From a virus: a DNA stretch of 24,670 nucleotides. Location: the IMG/VR virus record IMGVR_UViG_3300028177_000034, positions 1-24,670 of that record; one strand, written 5' to 3'. Below the pieces are notes generated by a model that was given only the letters and a program-made list of their open reading frames with translations, made no database searches and was not told the origin of the DNA. Shown piece after piece: positions 1-7,903 of the stretch; within the stretch, counting starts at the first letter, position 1, and every line of letters starts with the position of its first letter. The position numbers were made by a program, and so were the translations under genes.

Positions 1-2130
1 GCCTAGAGTATCTGATGATATTTTAAAGTTCATCTGACGGCCTCGTGCTCTTATAAATACTTGATTCGTATATTGGTCTATTGTTCCCCCCGTTGTTGTT
101 ACACCCCGAGTTAAGGTTGCTCCCGCTACATCTGTATTTTGTGTTGCTGCTCCTGGAAACTTAGTCACTGCAACTGCCATGTCAACAGCTGGAACCACGG
201 TAGCTCCTGTCACAGGGACAATTGTTGCAGATCCTGTAAAGTCTACATCAGGTATTACTTTCTTAGTCAACATATAAAACTCACCGTCAGCTATATCCAT
301 AAAGGCAGACTCAATATATGCATTAATTGCAAGAGGTGCTGCGCCTAAAGGTTGTCCGTCGTTAGGTCCATTTTCGTGTGAGTATATATATCCATTAGAA
401 GTAGCTAGCGCATATTGATTAACCCCAGCATCTACCCAAGTTGTTCTGTTAAGTTGTCCGTAATACCAAACATCATCACGGTAGTTGTAGATTACATAGC
501 GATCAATTGTAGCCGAAGGTGTTGGTCCGCCAGAACAATAGAACCAAACGACTTCATTAAATTGTTTGTTAGTCCCGCCATAAACAAGTTGAGCTTGTTC
601 TGTATTAATATCTTGAAACACATATCTGAGTAAAGGGCATTTAAGTACATTAATACGACCATCATAGACAAAGAAACTATCGGCACCCATCCAGTAAACA
701 TTGTTGTTAACACTTGCATAAGCATTAGGGCCCATAATGTTAGTGTCATTAGATAAAAGTTGTAGCCCAAATACTTCCGCGGTTCCTAAAAATTGTAGTG
801 TGCTAAGTGATGTATCAGTCCATATAAGGGTTTCTTGTCTTACGTTAGCTGCTGATACTATTTTAGATCCTTCTTTAACATATAAGAACCCTGCGCTATT
901 AGCAAGTTCAGGTTTCCACACTTCTGGTTTAGGACCTATGTCTGCATTAACATCCGCCCATCTAATTAACATAGGGTCATACGAACCTACTGAGTAGTTA
1001 ACACTTTGGTAGCTTCCTACAACAGAGGCAGGGGACGTGGTAGCCGCTGCTAGTGTATAGGTAAAAGTTGTGGTGCTTGTTACTGTAATTTGGTATGTGC
1101 CTGAATAAGCAGTTGTTGTTTGTCCAGATAGACTTACCCAGTCATTAGTAGCTAATCCATGAGCACTTCCAGTAGTTACAGTAGCTGTCGTTGTAGAACT
1201 TGTAATACTTGAAATAGTAGCACCTGCAGTAGCTGTTTCGCTATATTCACTAGCCCCCAAAGATAGTAAATGCCCACTAGGTGCAAAAAGTATTTTTTCA
1301 TTTTCAGTAGGTACCGCTATAGCGCCAGATATAGAGCTTAGTAATACTGCTCTAGAATTAAAAGTACTATCATAAGTCCAATAATAAATAGCCCCTTGGT
1401 TATTTAATGCAAACACAAGATCATTATTAAAGTTATCCATAGATATCAATCGAAGATCAACAATAGCTGGGATAATAGAAGCACCTCCCCATGTTCCTCG
1501 ACTCCATGTACCCGCACCCCAACCATAGCCTACAATAGAAGAGTCTGCACCAACATTAATCTGGAAAGCCGCAGTAATACTTGTGCCACCCCCTGTAGCT
1601 ACTGAAGTCGCTGTTCCAGCGGTCTCAATAGTAAATGTATTAGAATCTATTACCGTTACTTCAAACTCTATATTAAGTTGTGTGGCTGTAATACCACCGA
1701 CTGCGACTGCACCACTAAAAGTAACATAATCACCTGTAGTAGCACCGTGTCCAGTAAGTGTTACTAAGACTTGGCCTTCAGTGCCTGCAGTGGTGTTAGT
1801 AGTAAAACAGTTGTCTGTCGAAGGAGTGGTTGAAGTAGTGTAAGTTGCACGGATAGGAGTAATATCAAATAGTTGAGTACCTACACGTATATATATTTTT
1901 TTTGAAGTTGCTAATCCTGCAATTTCGGCACCTGTATCGATAGCATAAACAAATAGTTTGACCGCTTCTCCTACATATTGATCAAAGGTTTCAGCTTGCC
2001 AGCCGCCTATTTTTTCAGCAAAACCATCTCTAAACCGTATCATGTCGCCATCATACCAACCTCCCATTCGGGCTAGATTAGTACTATCTCGGTTTATGCC
2101 AGGTCTAAATTTTAATTTACTAAGTGGCAT
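1..2130 (-). CDS. Large tail hub/nozzle-type structural protein (P22 gp10 / T7 gp12-like), C-terminus cut by window edge
   Basis: This reading frame is open for 710 codons and runs off the left edge, so the end is missing. The ATG overlaps the stop of the upstream gene as TAATG, with AAGGAAA just before it. The protein opens with MPLSKLKFRPGINRD followed by GGWYDGDMIRFRDGF, an opening I associate with large structural proteins of marine podovirus-like phages. Two short beta modules of the type 'TGHGATTGDYVTFSG...NTFTI' are visible near residues 113-175 and 303-360. A Trp/Gly motif (GYGWGAGTWSRGTWGG) sits near 201-216. The later part is rich in Trp/Tyr strands such as NYRDDVWYYGQL, suggesting a beta-propeller-like hub. 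Its length and position beyond the adaptors fit the short-tail hub or nozzle (P22 gp10, T7 gp12 role), inferred from pattern and not by alignment. A large adhesin is the alternative. Confidence 0.6.
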   Translation of the reverse strand, partial: MPLSKLKFRPGINRDSTNLARMGGWYDGDMIRFRDGFAEKIGGWQAETFDQYVGEAVKLFVYAIDTGAEIAGLATSKKIYIRVGTQLFDITPIRATYTTSTTPSTDNCFTTNTTAGTEGQVLVTLTGHGATTGDYVTFSGAVAVGGITATQLNIEFEVTVIDSNTFTIETAGTATSVATGGGTSITAAFQINVGADSSIVGYGWGAGTWSRGTWGGASIIPAIVDLRLISMDNFNNDLVFALNNQGAIYYWTYDSTFNSRAVLLSSISGAIAVPTENEKILFAPSGHLLSLGASEYSETATAGATISSITSSTTTATVTTGSAHGLATNDWVSLSGQTTTAYSGTYQITVTSTTTFTYTLAAATTSPASVVGSYQSVNYSVGSYDPMLIRWADVNADIGPKPEVWKPELANSAGFLYVKEGSKIVSAANVRQETLIWTDTSLSTLQFLGTAEVFGLQLLSNDTNIMGPNAYASVNNNVYWMGADSFFVYDGRINVLKCPLLRYVFQDINTEQAQLVYGGTNKQFNEVVWFYCSGGPTPSATIDRYVIYNYRDDVWYYGQLNRTTWVDAGVNQYALATSNGYIYSHENGPNDGQPLGAAPLAINAYIESAFMDIADGEFYMLTKKVIPDVDFTGSATIVPVTGATVVPAVDMAVAVTKFPGAATQNTDVAGATLTRGVTTTGGTIDQYTNQVFIRARGRQMNFKISSDTLG

Positions 2131-2552
2131 TATTTTCCTTTAGCCAGTTGACCACCAAAATAAAACTCTACAATCATAGTCGCCCAAGCAAATATTTCGT
2201 CAAATTTATATAGCCCTTTAACAGTTTCAAAAGTAGTACCCCCACCCCATTCAAAAAATAAAAAACTAGAAGGTTTGATGTCTACCGGTATTACAGTCTC
2301 AATTCCAAAGATTCCAGCTAAAGGATAAATAGCTACTAAAGCTAAAATTGCAAACATAAGTATGCGCCTATTCCATGCCGCCATAGGAGATTCCTTATTA
2401 GATTGGTCTCTTGCTTTTTGTATTTCTTTAGATTTTGCTGCTAATGCTTGGAGCATTAATTTTTGTTGATCGTGAGCTTGTTGAGATTTAATGGCGACAA
2501 GTTTAGCAAAGAATCCTAAAGCAATAGGAAGAAGGTGGGTTAAGATCCCCAT
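2130..2552 (-). CDS. Small membrane protein, holin-like
   Basis: A 140-residue membrane protein. It has an N-terminal hydrophobic stretch (about residues 3-20), then a charged, Gln/Lys-rich helical segment (about 22-55) that could form a coiled coil. A strong transmembrane helix follows around 63-86 (ILMFAILALVAIYPLAGIFG), with a weaker hydrophobic C-terminal segment around 118-136. Two or three membrane passes, small size and a Lys-rich tail (QLAKGK) are usual for phage holins, including the three-helix type linked to gene-transfer-agent release. No lysozyme or endolysin lies beside it in the window, so the lysis role is not confirmed. It starts 9 nt after an AGGAG site at the end of the upstream gene, and its stop overlaps the next ATG as TAATG. 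A virion membrane-interacting protein is the main alternative. Confidence 0.6.
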   Translation of the reverse strand: MGILTHLLPIALGFFAKLVAIKSQQAHDQQKLMLQALAAKSKEIQKARDQSNKESPMAAWNRRILMFAILALVAIYPLAGIFGIETVIPVDIKPSSFLFFEWGGGTTFETVKGLYKFDEIFAWATMIVEFYFGGQLAKGK

Positions 2553-2556
2553 ATAA

Positions 2557-2745
2557 TTATTCTCCTACTACTGGTACTGGGCCTGCTTCTTCTGGTGTGT
2601 TACCTTCTGCTACCCACTTTAGGTATTCTTGGTAGTCAGTATTAGCTGGGTCAAATGGAATACAAGCTCCATCACTTATACGAATAACACAATGTACATT
2701 TCCATCTAAACCTTTTGTGCTTAATTTATAATTCTGCACTTGCAT
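2557..2745 (-). CDS. Small tail-associated protein with '[15 protein letters not shown]' motif
   Basis: A 62-residue protein. The middle and C-terminal part ([20 protein letters not shown] followed by NTPEEA) matches a short motif often seen in small phage proteins encoded next to tail fibres, and at the ends of some tail-fibre-assembly proteins. The start lies inside the last 20 nt of the upstream fibre gene and has a very strong AGGAGG site, so the overlap is probably real and used for translational coupling. The motif suggests a fibre-associated or fibre-assembly role, but no enzyme or binding site is visible and the function is unknown. Confidence 0.7.
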   Translation of the reverse strand: MQVQNYKLSTKGLDGNVHCVIRISDGACIPFDPANTDYQEYLKWVAEGNTPEEAGPVPVVGE

Positions 2746-3859
2746 ACCAACCTCCTATAATAAGTTTTTGCGAGCCAGCAGTTAAAGTTCCACCAGAGCT
2801 ATTTGCTACAGAAAATCCAAATTCTTTTGGACCATTTGGTGTTGCTGCGCTATTTGCCGCATAATCTGTACCGCCATCGTTAGACCATCTAGCTGTATTT
2901 GTTGGTGTTGTATATGGATACAAAACAACAGTAGGGCTAGCTCTTTTTGTAACAACAAAGGGTACTGTTGCATAATAATTACCATTAGCTATATTATTAT
3001 ATATATTTGTTACAGTAAATGTAGCATCGGACGCCGTTAAAATTGGTGTCGCTTGCTGGGCAGATTTTTCAAAATACCTCTGACACAACGCTAATTGCTG
3101 TCCATATTGTAAGTGTTCAAATGGTGTTGCTGTAGTGCCTACCTCAAACTGCACTCCTGTAATGTACCAATCATTGGATGTAGAGTCTGCTAGGTTAACT
3201 TGACCTACTACACGATTAGCACTTGTTCTTGCTGCCCAAGATGTAGCTAAAGTTCCAGATGTAAAATTACTACCTACTCCTAACCACCATGTTAGAAATA
3301 AACTAACAGCATTATTATTATCAAGTGCACCTGTAGTATCTCCTGCATATGTTAAAGTTTTCTTTTCCCATGTGTTTGCTGAATTAATAGTATATGATTG
3401 TGATATTGCTCTTGTATTATCTCTATCATCTACTTCTAAAATATATGTACCTGTTTTGCTAGATTTCACCCAAAAAGACACTGTTATACTTTTAGCTTCT
3501 GATGTACCCTTTGCTAAATTTTGTAAATTTAATCCTTCAAACTTTTGATTTACTAATAAATGATCACCAGCAGCTGGACTTGCATCTGCTGTTGTGCAAT
3601 CCATCTTTAAACTGTTAGCAAATCCTTGACCACTTGGTGTATCTGTTGATTGTGATTGTGACCATGTTCCCATTGTAGTAATAGTTGTTTGCCATCTATC
3701 AACAGTATAATAGCCGCCAGTTGTTTTCCCTGTAACACTTGTTGCTCTTTGTGCTATCTGCATATTACCATTGATGATAAGGTTCTTTCCTATAGCAGAG
3801 GGTTGTAATGAGCCATCATTATATGTAATTCCATTAGTTCCGTTGATTGCTACACTCAT
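2726..3859 (-). CDS. Tail fibre / carbohydrate-binding-type receptor-binding protein
   Basis: A 377-residue fibre protein. The N-terminus ([20 protein letters not shown]) resembles fibre anchor segments. It is followed by [16 protein letters not shown] and YYTVDRWQ, which open a jelly-roll carbohydrate-binding-like domain. That domain runs through [20 protein letters not shown] (about residues 123-142) to [17 protein letters not shown] and a segment reading [15 protein letters not shown] around 252-266. This arrangement is common in putative tail fibres of marine phages. The last 100 residues form a separate beta-rich tip, probably the receptor-contacting part. The start overlaps the upstream stop as ATGA. 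It lies last of four fibre-type genes in a row, which suggests several receptor-binding proteins or a multi-part fibre. The sugar target cannot be told from sequence. Confidence 0.75.
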   Translation of the reverse strand: MSVAINGTNGITYNDGSLQPSAIGKNLIINGNMQIAQRATSVTGKTTGGYYTVDRWQTTITTMGTWSQSQSTDTPSGQGFANSLKMDCTTADASPAAGDHLLVNQKFEGLNLQNLAKGTSEAKSITVSFWVKSSKTGTYILEVDDRDNTRAISQSYTINSANTWEKKTLTYAGDTTGALDNNNAVSLFLTWWLGVGSNFTSGTLATSWAARTSANRVVGQVNLADSTSNDWYITGVQFEVGTTATPFEHLQYGQQLALCQRYFEKSAQQATPILTASDATFTVTNIYNNIANGNYYATVPFVVTKRASPTVVLYPYTTPTNTARWSNDGGTDYAANSAATPNGPKEFGFSVANSSGGTLTAGSQKLIIGGWYASAEL

Positions 3860-4026
3860 GATAATTCCTCATCTGTTGGTTTAGCTAAAGTGGGGTGTTC
3901 CCATTTTGCTATGTAAGCACCTTTACCATCGCTATCATCTTGAAAAGATATTGTTCCTCCAATGGGTTCAAAATCTTCATCAGTTAATTCTGGATATAGC
4001 GCTATTATTTTTTGTTGTAATGTCAT
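3856..4026 (-). CDS. XkdW-like small tail protein
   Basis: A 56-residue protein between two fibre genes, joined at both ends by overlaps: its ATG overlaps the upstream stop (TAATG) and its TGA overlaps the next ATG (ATGA). The sequence contains IIALYPELTDEDF, GTISFQDDSDGKGAYIAKWE and HPTLAKPTDEEL. This is the pattern of the XkdW-type small phage proteins found beside tail-fibre genes. Its job is not established; a chaperone or accessory of fibre assembly is a reasonable inference from its place between two fibres. Confidence 0.75.
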   Translation of the reverse strand: MTLQQKIIALYPELTDEDFEPIGGTISFQDDSDGKGAYIAKWEHPTLAKPTDEELS

Positions 4027-4586
4027 TATGCTTTCCTTATTAATGCGCCTGTAAAATTAGAAGTTGCCTGACTTCCTGCTTGAGTTGATAAAGCACCGCC
4101 TCCAGACCTTTGATATATAACAGATTCTACATAATCAGAAGAACCATTCATATATAATATTCCTGAAACATTAGAACAAGACCCAACAGTTGCAAATTTA
4201 GTTTGTCCATTTGAACCTATAAGAACCTCAGTACCATTTTGTTTGATATTACAAAACCATACTTCTGTAGTAGACGAACCTCCTGATTGAACATGAGCAT
4301 TAAATTGATAATATCCAGCTACTGTAGGTGTAAATCTGTAAGTACCAGTATCATAATTAGAGTTTGTATCAAATATTTCTGTATTAAATGCAATAGTAGT
4401 AGCTGTGTTATCAGCAATAGATTGTGTTGCACTAGCTCTAGCACTAAACGCTGGACCAGTTATATCTGTTGTCGTTGCTAGTGTACTTGTACTTGCAGGT
4501 AAGGTTAAGGTATTAGTTCCTGCTACTGCGGGAGCTGCAACTGTAATAGCTCCAGAGGTATTTCCTGTTAATACTATATCAGCCAT
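4026..4586 (-). CDS. Tail fibre tip protein with C1q/TNF-like jelly-roll domain
   Basis: A 186-residue protein. The first 40 residues (MADIVLTGNTSGAITVAAPA then TNTLTLPAST) are a fibre-type anchor seen in many phage fibres. From about residue 45 the sequence (FSARASATQSIADNTATTIA, then GTYRFTPTVAGYYQFNAHVQ) is a clear match to the C1q/TNF-like jelly-roll pattern, in which a 'G.Y.F...AGYYQF' strand pair is typical. Such domains form trimers and bind ligands. It follows the S74 fibre with a TAATG overlap, so it may form an alternative or additional fibre tip. A structural knob with no binding role is possible. Confidence 0.75.
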   Translation of the reverse strand: MADIVLTGNTSGAITVAAPAVAGTNTLTLPASTSTLATTTDITGPAFSARASATQSIADNTATTIAFNTEIFDTNSNYDTGTYRFTPTVAGYYQFNAHVQSGGSSTTEVWFCNIKQNGTEVLIGSNGQTKFATVGSCSNVSGILYMNGSSDYVESVIYQRSGGGALSTQAGSQATSNFTGALIRKA

Positions 4587-5566
4587 TATGCGTTCTCCAA
4601 TGCTTGTATTCTTGTTTCTAAATCTTCTATCTTTGTAATAGCTTCTTGTAGTGCTGCGGTTAGTAATGGCACAAGTTTAGATTGGTCTATGCCTTGATAG
4701 TCAGGGACTTCTCTAGTTCCCATGACTGCTTCAGTTACTACATTATCTTCATCACCTAATACTGCTGGAGTAACTTCATACTCTTCTGTTTTTATGGCAT
4801 CTTTAGTGCCAACAACAGCTTCAGGTACAACTTCCTGTGCTTCGTGTGCTAGGAATCCTTCACCATGAGAGCCATCTTGTACCCATGCCCATGTGCTTGG
4901 TTTGAGCTGTTTTAGTCTGTCTATGCTACCAGACATAGGGACTACATTTTCTTTTAAGCGGTAGTCTGATGAGGTGTTGTATGAGGTTGATGTGCCATTA
5001 CTTCCTATATATCCAGTCTGGGAACCAACATATCTAAAATCAACCATAACTGCATTAGATGGAGCGGTAGAGGATGTATTGTTAATCACCATCCCCCATT
5101 CGCCTGTTCTATTAAAAGAAACATTTAGTTTTTCAGCACCAACCTTTGAAGTTTGATTTATAAGTACATTACCACTAGAGTCAATACGCATACGTTCTGA
5201 TGTAGTACCAGAGTCTTGAGTTTGAAAGGTCATTACGGCATCTGAATTTGCAGCACTATCATAGCCACTTACCGCATACACTTGTATAGCAGCCATGTCT
5301 TGCACAGAGGAATCATCAGACCTAGTTGTTTCAAAAGTTAAACGAGAGCCATTACCACTAGAAGTGTTACGGATATTAATCCCTTCTTCCTGACCACCTG
5401 TTCTAAATACTGAAAGAGGTTCTGATGGAGTACCACCAATACCTACCTTACCACTGGTATTCATCGTAACTTTAGTTGAACCTGCTGACTGTAACTCTAG
5501 TTGCCCAGACGTATCAGAGGTTAGCTTTAATCCGTTACTTGTATCTGCATTTATTATTGTAGCCAT
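4586..5566 (-). CDS. Tail fibre with C-terminal S74 self-cleaving intramolecular chaperone
   Basis: A 326-residue fibre. The N-terminal part repeats short fibre motifs (NTSGKVGIGGTPSEPLSVF, MRIDSSGNVLINQTS), which usually form triple-stranded beta shafts. From about residue 199 comes the S74 peptidase signature SSDYRLKENVVPM. In this family the Ser just before 'D.RLKEN' (S200) and the Lys (K205) form the catalytic dyad, and cleavage occurs just before the Ser. The released tail (GFLAHEAQEVVPEAVVG, then a C-terminal coiled coil KIEDLETRIQALENA) acts as a folding chaperone for the trimeric fibre. Both catalytic residues are present, so cleavage is expected. There are partly repeated 'TPAVLGDEDNVVTEAVMGT' strands near 266-284. 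Confidence 0.9.
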   Translation of the reverse strand: MATIINADTSNGLKLTSDTSGQLELQSAGSTKVTMNTSGKVGIGGTPSEPLSVFRTGGQEEGINIRNTSSGNGSRLTFETTRSDDSSVQDMAAIQVYAVSGYDSAANSDAVMTFQTQDSGTTSERMRIDSSGNVLINQTSKVGAEKLNVSFNRTGEWGMVINNTSSTAPSNAVMVDFRYVGSQTGYIGSNGTSTSYNTSSDYRLKENVVPMSGSIDRLKQLKPSTWAWVQDGSHGEGFLAHEAQEVVPEAVVGTKDAIKTEEYEVTPAVLGDEDNVVTEAVMGTREVPDYQGIDQSKLVPLLTAALQEAITKIEDLETRIQALENA

Positions 5567-5567
5567 A

Positions 5568-6599
5568 TTATAATATCACCCATCGTTGTCCAGAAGGAAT
5601 AGTAACTGTATATCCTGCGTCTATTGTCATAGGCCCTACTGACATACCATTCGATCCTGCTGTTATTGTATAATTTTCTGAAACATTGTCAACGTTCTCA
5701 TAGATAGCACCACCTGCCGAAGCACCACCTCCAATAGAACCCCATGCTCCATCCGCATATCCTTCAAACTCATCTTCAGTATTATTATATCTAATCATAC
5801 CTGCTGCTGGTGAACCTGGTCTTTGTGCTGTTGTTCCGTTTGGCATTGTCAATGAGCCAGTACCAGAGTATATAAGGTTATTAGGAACATTTACTGTACC
5901 TGCATTATGAGTAACTTCATCTCCAGAAGCATCACCTAGAGTTACATTACCTGTTGCCCCTAGAGTTGTAAAATTACCTGTGCTAGCTGATGTATTACCG
6001 ATTGGTCCTGGTGTAGCAAAGCGTGCTGTAAAGCCTGCGCCTGAAACTGTGCTTGAAGCTGCGAGTGTAGTAAACGCTCCTGTGCTAGGAGTGGCTGCAC
6101 CTATTGTAGTACCGTCAATTGTACCGCCATTAATATCTACATCACTTGAAAGAATGGTTCCGCTAAGATAATCAATAGAATAAACAACGTTTGTGCCGTC
6201 TGCATATACAAAAGATGATTTACCTGCTGGAACTAACACTCCTGTGCCTGAAGCAGTTTTAACTGTTACAGCAGTGGTAGAAGCGTTGTTAATAATATAG
6301 CTTTTTTTGAAAGTGCCAGCACCGCCTGCAGCGGCAGTAGGTATAATTAAGTTAGATGATCCACCAGCACTACCGGTTAGGTTAAGACGTAAGAAGCGAG
6401 CTGTTTGTGAAGTGTTAGAAGAAGTACTCCAAGTTAATGTTTTATCAGAACCAGTAAAAGTAACATCAACACCAGAATAAGTACCAACAATGGCTTCTTC
6501 TAATGCGTACTGTAAATTGTTGTTAGTCGTTATTCCCCAAGTGCCCGACTGTTCTCCGGTTCCTATTAGTTCTACTGATAAATTTGAATACGTTGACAT
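5568..6599 (-). CDS. Tail fibre protein
   Basis: A 343-residue fibre protein. The N-terminus (MSTYSNLSVELIGTGEQSGT then WGITTNNNLQYALEEAI) is a conserved opening of marine phage tail fibres, probably the particle-binding part. The middle has shaft-like repeats (INGGTIDGTTIGAATPSTGA, FTTLAASSTVSG, STGNFTTLGATGNVTLGD). Near residues 255-290 it has the fibre motif NGTTAQRPGSPAAGMIRYN followed by FEGYADGAWGSIGGG, found in many phage fibres just before the tip. The C-terminal tip ends in a beta-rich stretch closing with SGQRWVIL. It is preceded by AAGGAAA and followed after 1 nt by the S74 fibre. It most likely forms the base of the fibre block. Confidence 0.85.
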   Translation of the reverse strand: MSTYSNLSVELIGTGEQSGTWGITTNNNLQYALEEAIVGTYSGVDVTFTGSDKTLTWSTSSNTSQTARFLRLNLTGSAGGSSNLIIPTAAAGGAGTFKKSYIINNASTTAVTVKTASGTGVLVPAGKSSFVYADGTNVVYSIDYLSGTILSSDVDINGGTIDGTTIGAATPSTGAFTTLAASSTVSGAGFTARFATPGPIGNTSASTGNFTTLGATGNVTLGDASGDEVTHNAGTVNVPNNLIYSGTGSLTMPNGTTAQRPGSPAAGMIRYNNTEDEFEGYADGAWGSIGGGASAGGAIYENVDNVSENYTITAGSNGMSVGPMTIDAGYTVTIPSGQRWVIL

Positions 6600-6608
6600 A
6601 TTATTTCC

Positions 6609-7421
6609 TTATCCTGTAACTATCTCTGTCCAATCAGGAACTTGAGTAGTATCTATTATAACCCATTCTGGGTCTTGAGTAGTATCTATTATAACCCAAT
6701 CAGGACTGTTAATTAAAGGTGCAAATCCCTGTAAATTTAAACTAGTCCCACTAGGGGTTATAATTCTTCCTATTACTTCCGAAGGGGCAAACCCTTGTAA
6801 TGCTAATGCACCTACATTTGGAGTAATTACTCTACCTTCTGTTACAGCTGGAGCTATTCCAGCTAATGTTAATGCGCCTACACTAGGTGTTATAACGGTG
6901 CTACCAAATACGTGTGGTGCTTCACTTGCTATACTTACTGCTCCAACCAGTGGAGTTTTAAATACATTCAGTTGCTGTACAACTTGAGGAGCTATTCCTT
7001 GTAATACAAGTGCTCCTGCTGGTGCCGCTGCTACATCTCCATAAACTAAACTTGGTGCTAATCCAGCTAGTGTTACTGCACCTACACTAGGTGTTATTAC
7101 TTTACCTTGGACTACACTTGGTGTTAATCCGTTTAACACCGCTGCCCCTACACTAGGGGTTATTACGCTACTTTCAAATATACTTGGTGCTATTCCAGCT
7201 AATGCTAGAGCTCCTACACTCGGAGTTATTACTGCTCCAGTTAATACTGTTGGTGCGGCCCCTGCTAATGTTAATGCTTCTACACTAGGGGTTATTACTT
7301 TACCCTGAACTACACTAGGGGCTATGCCTGCTATAGCTACAGATCCTGTAACTAGCGATACTACGTCCCCTTCACCCCATGGACCAGAGCTCCAGGTATT
7401 TCGTCCCCAGCCGGTAGCCAT
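6609..7421 (-). CDS. Virion protein built of ten 22-residue tandem repeats
   Basis: A 270-residue protein that is almost entirely repeats. The first 18 residues (MATGWGRNTWSSGPWGEG) carry the Trp/Gly motif found in several phage tail proteins. From about residue 21 to 237 there are ten copies of a unit close to VITPSVGALTLAGIAPSVVQ plus two residues. Pro is kept at two places in most copies, and the unit alternates polar turns with short hydrophobic strands, as in a beta-solenoid or a string of beta-arches. The C-terminus has a second, 11-residue repeat (WVIIDTTQDPE twice, then a degenerate third). An AAGGAG site lies before the ATG. Between tail proteins and fibres, a stalk or linker role is likely, but I do not recognise a named family. 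Confidence 0.75.
   Translation of the reverse strand: MATGWGRNTWSSGPWGEGDVVSLVTGSVAIAGIAPSVVQGKVITPSVEALTLAGAAPTVLTGAVITPSVGALALAGIAPSIFESSVITPSVGAAVLNGLTPSVVQGKVITPSVGAVTLAGLAPSLVYGDVAAAPAGALVLQGIAPQVVQQLNVFKTPLVGAVSIASEAPHVFGSTVITPSVGALTLAGIAPAVTEGRVITPNVGALALQGFAPSEVIGRIITPSGTSLNLQGFAPLINSPDWVIIDTTQDPEWVIIDTTQVPDWTEIVTG
6641..6698 (-). repeat. Direct duplication of 25 bp with a 33-bp period at the 3' end of the repeat gene
   Basis: Two identical 25-base copies (6641-6665 and 6674-6698) encode the two WVIIDTTQ segments near the C-terminus of the repeat protein. The perfect base identity, unlike the diverged 66-bp units, points to a recent duplication. Confidence 0.8.
6711..7361 (-). repeat. 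Ten tandem 66-bp coding repeats
   Basis: Within the repeat protein, a unit of about 66 bp (22 codons, core VITPSVGALTLAGIAP) occurs ten times in tandem. Units 2-5 and 8-9 are the most alike. Units 6 and 7 have diverged, and one of them has a different length, so copies differ at both base and residue level. Such arrays can gain or lose in-frame units by recombination. Confidence 0.85.
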
Positions 7422-7431
7422 TACTAGCTCC

Positions 7432-7902
7432 TTATGTTAAGGTAAATATGCCAGTAGCAGCAGGTAAAACAGTTAATGTATTAGGACTTGATACAGTAAA
7501 ATTAGCACTTGATAACTGACACCAACATAATAGTCTTCCTGCAGTTGCTCCAGTAGAGTTACGTAAAATAGCGTACTTAATATCAACTAAGCTAGCTCCA
7601 GAAGCTGTAAATGCTAAACCTACTGATGACATAGTAAACTTCATTTGTTTAGCTGAAGATGGATTTACAGTCCATTGAGCTGTTGCTGGTACTAAATTTC
7701 TACCACCCTGAATATAACCATTGGTACCTGCGCTACCCGCAATTTCATTAGTTATCTCTGAATATGCGCTTAACGTAAATGTAGACGCGTTACTAGCAGC
7801 TGTTGCTAATACCATTTTAAAATTCTGGACACCTAGTGTAATTGTGCCGTTCCCTATATATTTTTTGGCACTGTTGTATAGTTGCCATGCTGTCGCTGCC
7901 AT
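7432..7902 (-). CDS. Putative tail structural protein, paralogue-like to the protein at 9340-9768
   Basis: A 156-residue beta-rich protein with the line 'FKMVLATAASNASTFTLSAY' then SEITNEIAGSAGTNGYIQGG. The same pattern (FK.aLyt... tsaYt..nEv.G.gY..GG..L) appears in the 142-residue protein at 9340-9768, so the two look like distant copies. Proteins of this kind sit among tail genes of many phages and are probably minor virion proteins. A good AAGGAG site lies inside the end of the upstream methyltransferase gene, and the stop and start are separated by 1 nt. The exact role is not recognisable. Confidence 0.65.
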   Translation of the reverse strand: MAATAWQLYNSAKKYIGNGTITLGVQNFKMVLATAASNASTFTLSAYSEITNEIAGSAGTNGYIQGGRNLVPATAQWTVNPSSAKQMKFTMSSVGLAFTASGASLVDIKYAILRNSTGATAGRLLCWCQLSSANFTVSSPNTLTVLPAATGIFTLT

Positions 7903-7903
7903 G

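Noticed and set aside
139-348. Cys-rich plus-strand frame
   Set aside because: It lies antisense to the large hub-type gene, has no ribosome-binding site and a composition that reflects the other strand's Thr/Ala codons.
492-770. Hydrophobic minus-strand frame
   Set aside because: It lies inside the hub-type gene in another frame; the hub frame is continuous and clearly coding.
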